From contig MNCI01022206.1 in the NCBI GenBank assembly GCA_015680685.1, positions 541,321 through 605,320 on the forward strand: a DNA stretch of 64,000 nucleotides. The letters run 5' to 3'. Shown here piece after piece: positions 62,001-64,000 of this stretch. Source of the stretch: Gnetum montanum (taxonomy: Eukaryota > Streptophyta > Gnetopsida > Gnetales > Gnetaceae). The position numbers and the translations under genes are program-made. How positions within the stretch are numbered: the first letter of the stretch is position 1; each line of letters opens with the position of its first letter. The notes under the pieces were generated by a model. The model was not told where the DNA came from. It worked only from the letters and a program-made list of their open reading frames with translations, and did not search any database.

Positions 62001-62698
62001 TTCAATAGCTAAGAAACCAAGGATTTTTACCACAACCTAGCCATTAAACATTCTTTCTCTTTGCCTTACTACCCCCAAGCCATTGGATAAGTAGAAGCAA
62101 GCAATAAGGCTATCGTTAACTTGCTCAAGAAGATGCTCAATAACAACAATAGGAAGTGGCATTAGTGGCTTATCCATGCACTATAGGCATATAGAAAAAC
62201 CTATCACATGGTAACTGACATGACCCCTTATAGCCTTGTTTATGGTTTTGAAGCTATTTTATCTCTTGAATTGGAGGAACCATTACTCTAGGTAGCCTTG
62301 ATTAACTTCATCAATGATGAGTAGAGTAAGGAGTTGTAGACAATAGTGCTAGATTTAGTGGAAGAGTAGCATGTGCAAGTGCCTTCTCAAATCACACTAT
62401 CAAGAAAGGTAGAAGTGACAACATCACTATAACTTCACCATGCAAAAGATTAAGGAGGGGGACCTCATCCTCAAGGCCATCTGTGAGCATGTAGACAAAT
62501 TCTTAGCCAACTGGAAAGGACTCTTCCTTGTCACCAAAGCTTATGGAAATAGAGCATTCAAAATAGTTAACATGGATGAAAATGAGTTGGCCAATCTAGT
62601 TAATCATTCCTATCTGAAGCCATACTACATATGGTCGACTGATTGTCAACAAGTGAGCCTACTTTCAATCGTCTGCTATGATCTTAAATTTGCGACAT
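59095..62698 (+). pseudogene. Tat-type pol: RT, RNase H, second RNase H, integrase, broken
   Basis: Reading with stops, the order is as follows. RT: HICIDF-stop-DLNKATIKDDFPL at about 59680, FMDGFSRYNQIRI, SFGLKNARATYQRAM, and the catalytic DYVDD at about 59978. First RNase H: PFYIYLAISD to KGQDIAI, about 60400-60800. Second RNase H: NFDRASIAHGASAVAII to HILRNENTIADVIATLALS, about 60910-61280. Integrase zinc finger: HKGIYGEH...CDACQ, about 61590-61725. Integrase core: GLDIIGPI at about 61800, and INNGPQFNS near 61985 where D is expected for the first N. A glutamate lies in the Q/stop-VEASNKA region near 62090. The catalytic loss and the many stops make it inactive. A 42-bp duplication around a single N (60454-60538) is probably an assembly join. 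Confidence 0.85.
60454..60538. repeat. 42-bp exact duplication around a single N
   Basis: TTACTCTATCAGAAATGTG and following bases at 60454-60495 repeat at 60497-60538 with one N between. This is what a forced join of two overlapping contig ends looks like. Confidence 0.9.
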
Positions 62699-62765
62699 GA
62701 CCTGCTAGGGCCTTAAACTAATACCATGGCCCACCATAGCCTTAAACTAGCAACATTGGTGACCT
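62677..62765. repeat. Third GGCCTGCTAA-type repeat block, after integrase
   Basis: GACATGACCTGCTAGGGCC, CCATGGCCCACCATAGCC and a third variant, each followed by TTAAACTA or TTAAATTT. Same family as 50242-50405 and 58787-58880. Confidence 0.65.
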
Positions 62766-62872
62766 AGATAACCTAATTATCATATCACCTCTATGCATTG
62801 TAACATTATAATATGTAGTGGTGCTTTATATTCTTTATCGGTGCCTCTCAGATCAATCCTCTAGACATCAAT

Positions 62873-62881
62873 AAAGAGGGG
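62873..62881 (+). other. Polypurine tract of the Tat-type element
   Basis: AAAGAGGGG lies four bases before the 3' LTR. It primes plus-strand DNA synthesis and confirms the orientation and the LTR start. Confidence 0.75.
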
Positions 62882-62885
62882 CTAT

Positions 62886-64000
62886 TGAAACACCATAAAA
62901 TTTTGCATATCATAACTAATCTTCATCATGTAGCTTTCACCCCATGAAACTCAAGGAAAAATTTCATTCTAAATGTAAAAATGGTAATCCATAATGGGAA
63001 ATTTCACACATGTTATACTTTTGGGGTTAAAAAATGTGTCATAAGTGGTCAAAGCCTCATTCCCTAAGTGAAAAACGTTACCTAGTGTCTATATTTGGGT
63101 TGGGGGGGGGGGGGGGGGGGGTGTAAAAATGCCTTTTGTAATGCCAAAAAAAGAAATTTGATGGGTTTTATGGGGGTTAGACATTTTTTCTACACTAAAA
63201 ACACATGCAGGGAGTAGATCTCACCTACCCCTAGTGTGGAAGGATGGGGGGTTGAAAAATTTTCCTCCTTCAATGTGGAGACCAAAAGCATATTTTGGAA
63301 ACTTTTTCCCCAAACTAGAAAGTTTGTGTCCCAGCTTGGAAACTTTTCCCCTAGCCTGGAAAGTTTTCCCCTTCAACATGGAGACCAAAGGCACATTTTG
63401 GAAGCTTTCCCCTTAGCTTGAAAAGTTCCCCCCTAGCTTGAAAATTTTATCCCTAGCTTGGAAAGTCCCTACCTATGCGACTGTAAAAAATTTAAACCCC
63501 TAGTGTGGAAGCCACAAGAAGCAAAATTCATCAAGTTATGCACTTCAACATTGACTAGCCACTTCAACAAGAATGGTGGAGAGCTAAATGTGGAAGATTC
63601 ATTTCTACCATGGAAGGGGTACCCTAGATACTATTTTTAGTAAATAGAATAGCCATGGGAGGAAGCACTTGCTATGTTTAGTAACCCTCCAAATTTGGGC
63701 ATCCATTTCACTTGAATTTGGCAGTTAATTTGTAGCAAAAATACATCAAATTTGTAGCCAATTTGTAGCTCCATTCATGATGCAAAGATCCTATAAAAGG
63801 TAAACTCCAACATCATTTACAAGTTTTGGACATTTTTTTGGAACAAGGTTGGACATTATTGATAGGTTGAGCATTTTTGACAATATAAAACACTCACAAG
63901 CAATTTGCATATACACAATTCCACACTTAGGGCATTTTCAAGCACTCAAGAGCTCTTGTAAGTTCCCATACTGGCATTCTCTTGAACCCTAGTGATGAGT
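62886..64000 (+). repeat. 3' LTR of the Tat-type element, cut by the window edge
   Basis: Starts TGAAACACCATAAAATTTTG and follows the 5' LTR. It carries a 20-base G run at 63102-63121 and a nearly doubled segment about 110 bp apart (AATGTGGAGACCAAAAGCA, about 63272, and AACATGGAGACCAAAGGCA, about 63376). An approximately 440-bp part (about 63476-63925) is missing from the left copy. It still continues at 64000. Confidence 0.85.

Larger units (their letters stand above)
44079..64000 (+). mobile_element. Giant Tat/Ogre-type gypsy element, right end outside window
   Basis: Direct LTRs at 44079 and 62886 enclose gag-protease, a 9-kb spacer and pol in the plus orientation. Together they span more than 19.9 kb. 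Membership in the Tat branch rests on the protease with VDNG, the RT box DYVDD, and above all two successive RNase H domains before the integrase. That second RNase H is known from Tat-lineage elements. The spacer between protease and RT holds an antisense spliced gene-like unit and a repeat array. In Ogre elements a short intron occupies that position. Confidence 0.85.

Noticed and set aside
63102-63121. 20-base G run as a functional G-quadruplex
   Set aside because: A homopolymer at this place in the LTR is more likely polymerase slippage or a base-calling problem; the left LTR has mixed G-rich sequence instead.

Overview
The window is nuclear DNA from a seed plant with a large, repeat-rich, AT-rich genome. 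A gymnosperm such as a conifer is my guess, not something I can prove here. The evidence is two spliced WRKY transcription factor genes in a bed of plant-type LTR retrotransposons (Ty3/gypsy Athila-like and Tat/Ogre-like, Ty1/copia), RTE and L1 LINEs, and tRNA-derived SINE-like repeats. No rRNA, functional tRNA or CRISPR array is visible. Two assembly gaps (7219-7641, 40253-40588) and two single Ns (10802, 60496) are present.

Layout. 379-7218: minus-strand, gag-protease-only LTR element with an Asp-tRNA primer site; its 5' LTR runs into the first gap. 8811-9160: about 50-bp tandem repeats. 9417-11581 and 22280-23614: two three-exon WRKY genes, same strand, each predicted to encode 191 aa with the WRKYGKK variant (group IIc). 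The roughly 10.7 kb between them holds SINE-like copies and many short tandem duplications. 24794-26115 and 27690-29910: two decayed RTE-type LINE copies on the minus strand. 31.8-32.6 kb: a small less AT-rich patch. 34325-about 37390: 3' LTR and coding relics of another minus-strand LTR element.

37401-42625: decayed copia element interrupted by a GC-rich L1-type LINE (38556-41193) with a 12-bp target-site duplication and a poly(A) tail. This LINE carries, after its reverse transcriptase and zinc-finger tail, an unfamiliar domain and a DnaJ (J-domain)-like terminus. 43210-44040: relic gag related to the first element.

44079 to past the right edge: a giant (over 19.9 kb) Tat/Ogre-type element. 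Gag-protease (46371-49995) and RT-RNaseH-second RNaseH-integrase (59095-62698) are separated by about 9 kb. That spacer holds an antisense, multi-exon gene-like sequence (50735-55756, at least nine exons with GT-AG borders) and an array of roughly 190-bp degenerate repeats (56590-58420).

Most likely functional host genes: the two WRKYs. The most unusual observations are the antisense spliced gene inside the Tat-type element and the J-domain-like terminus of the L1 insertion. All TE proteins are broken by stops and frameshifts, many of them the kind left by C-to-T decay of methylated DNA.
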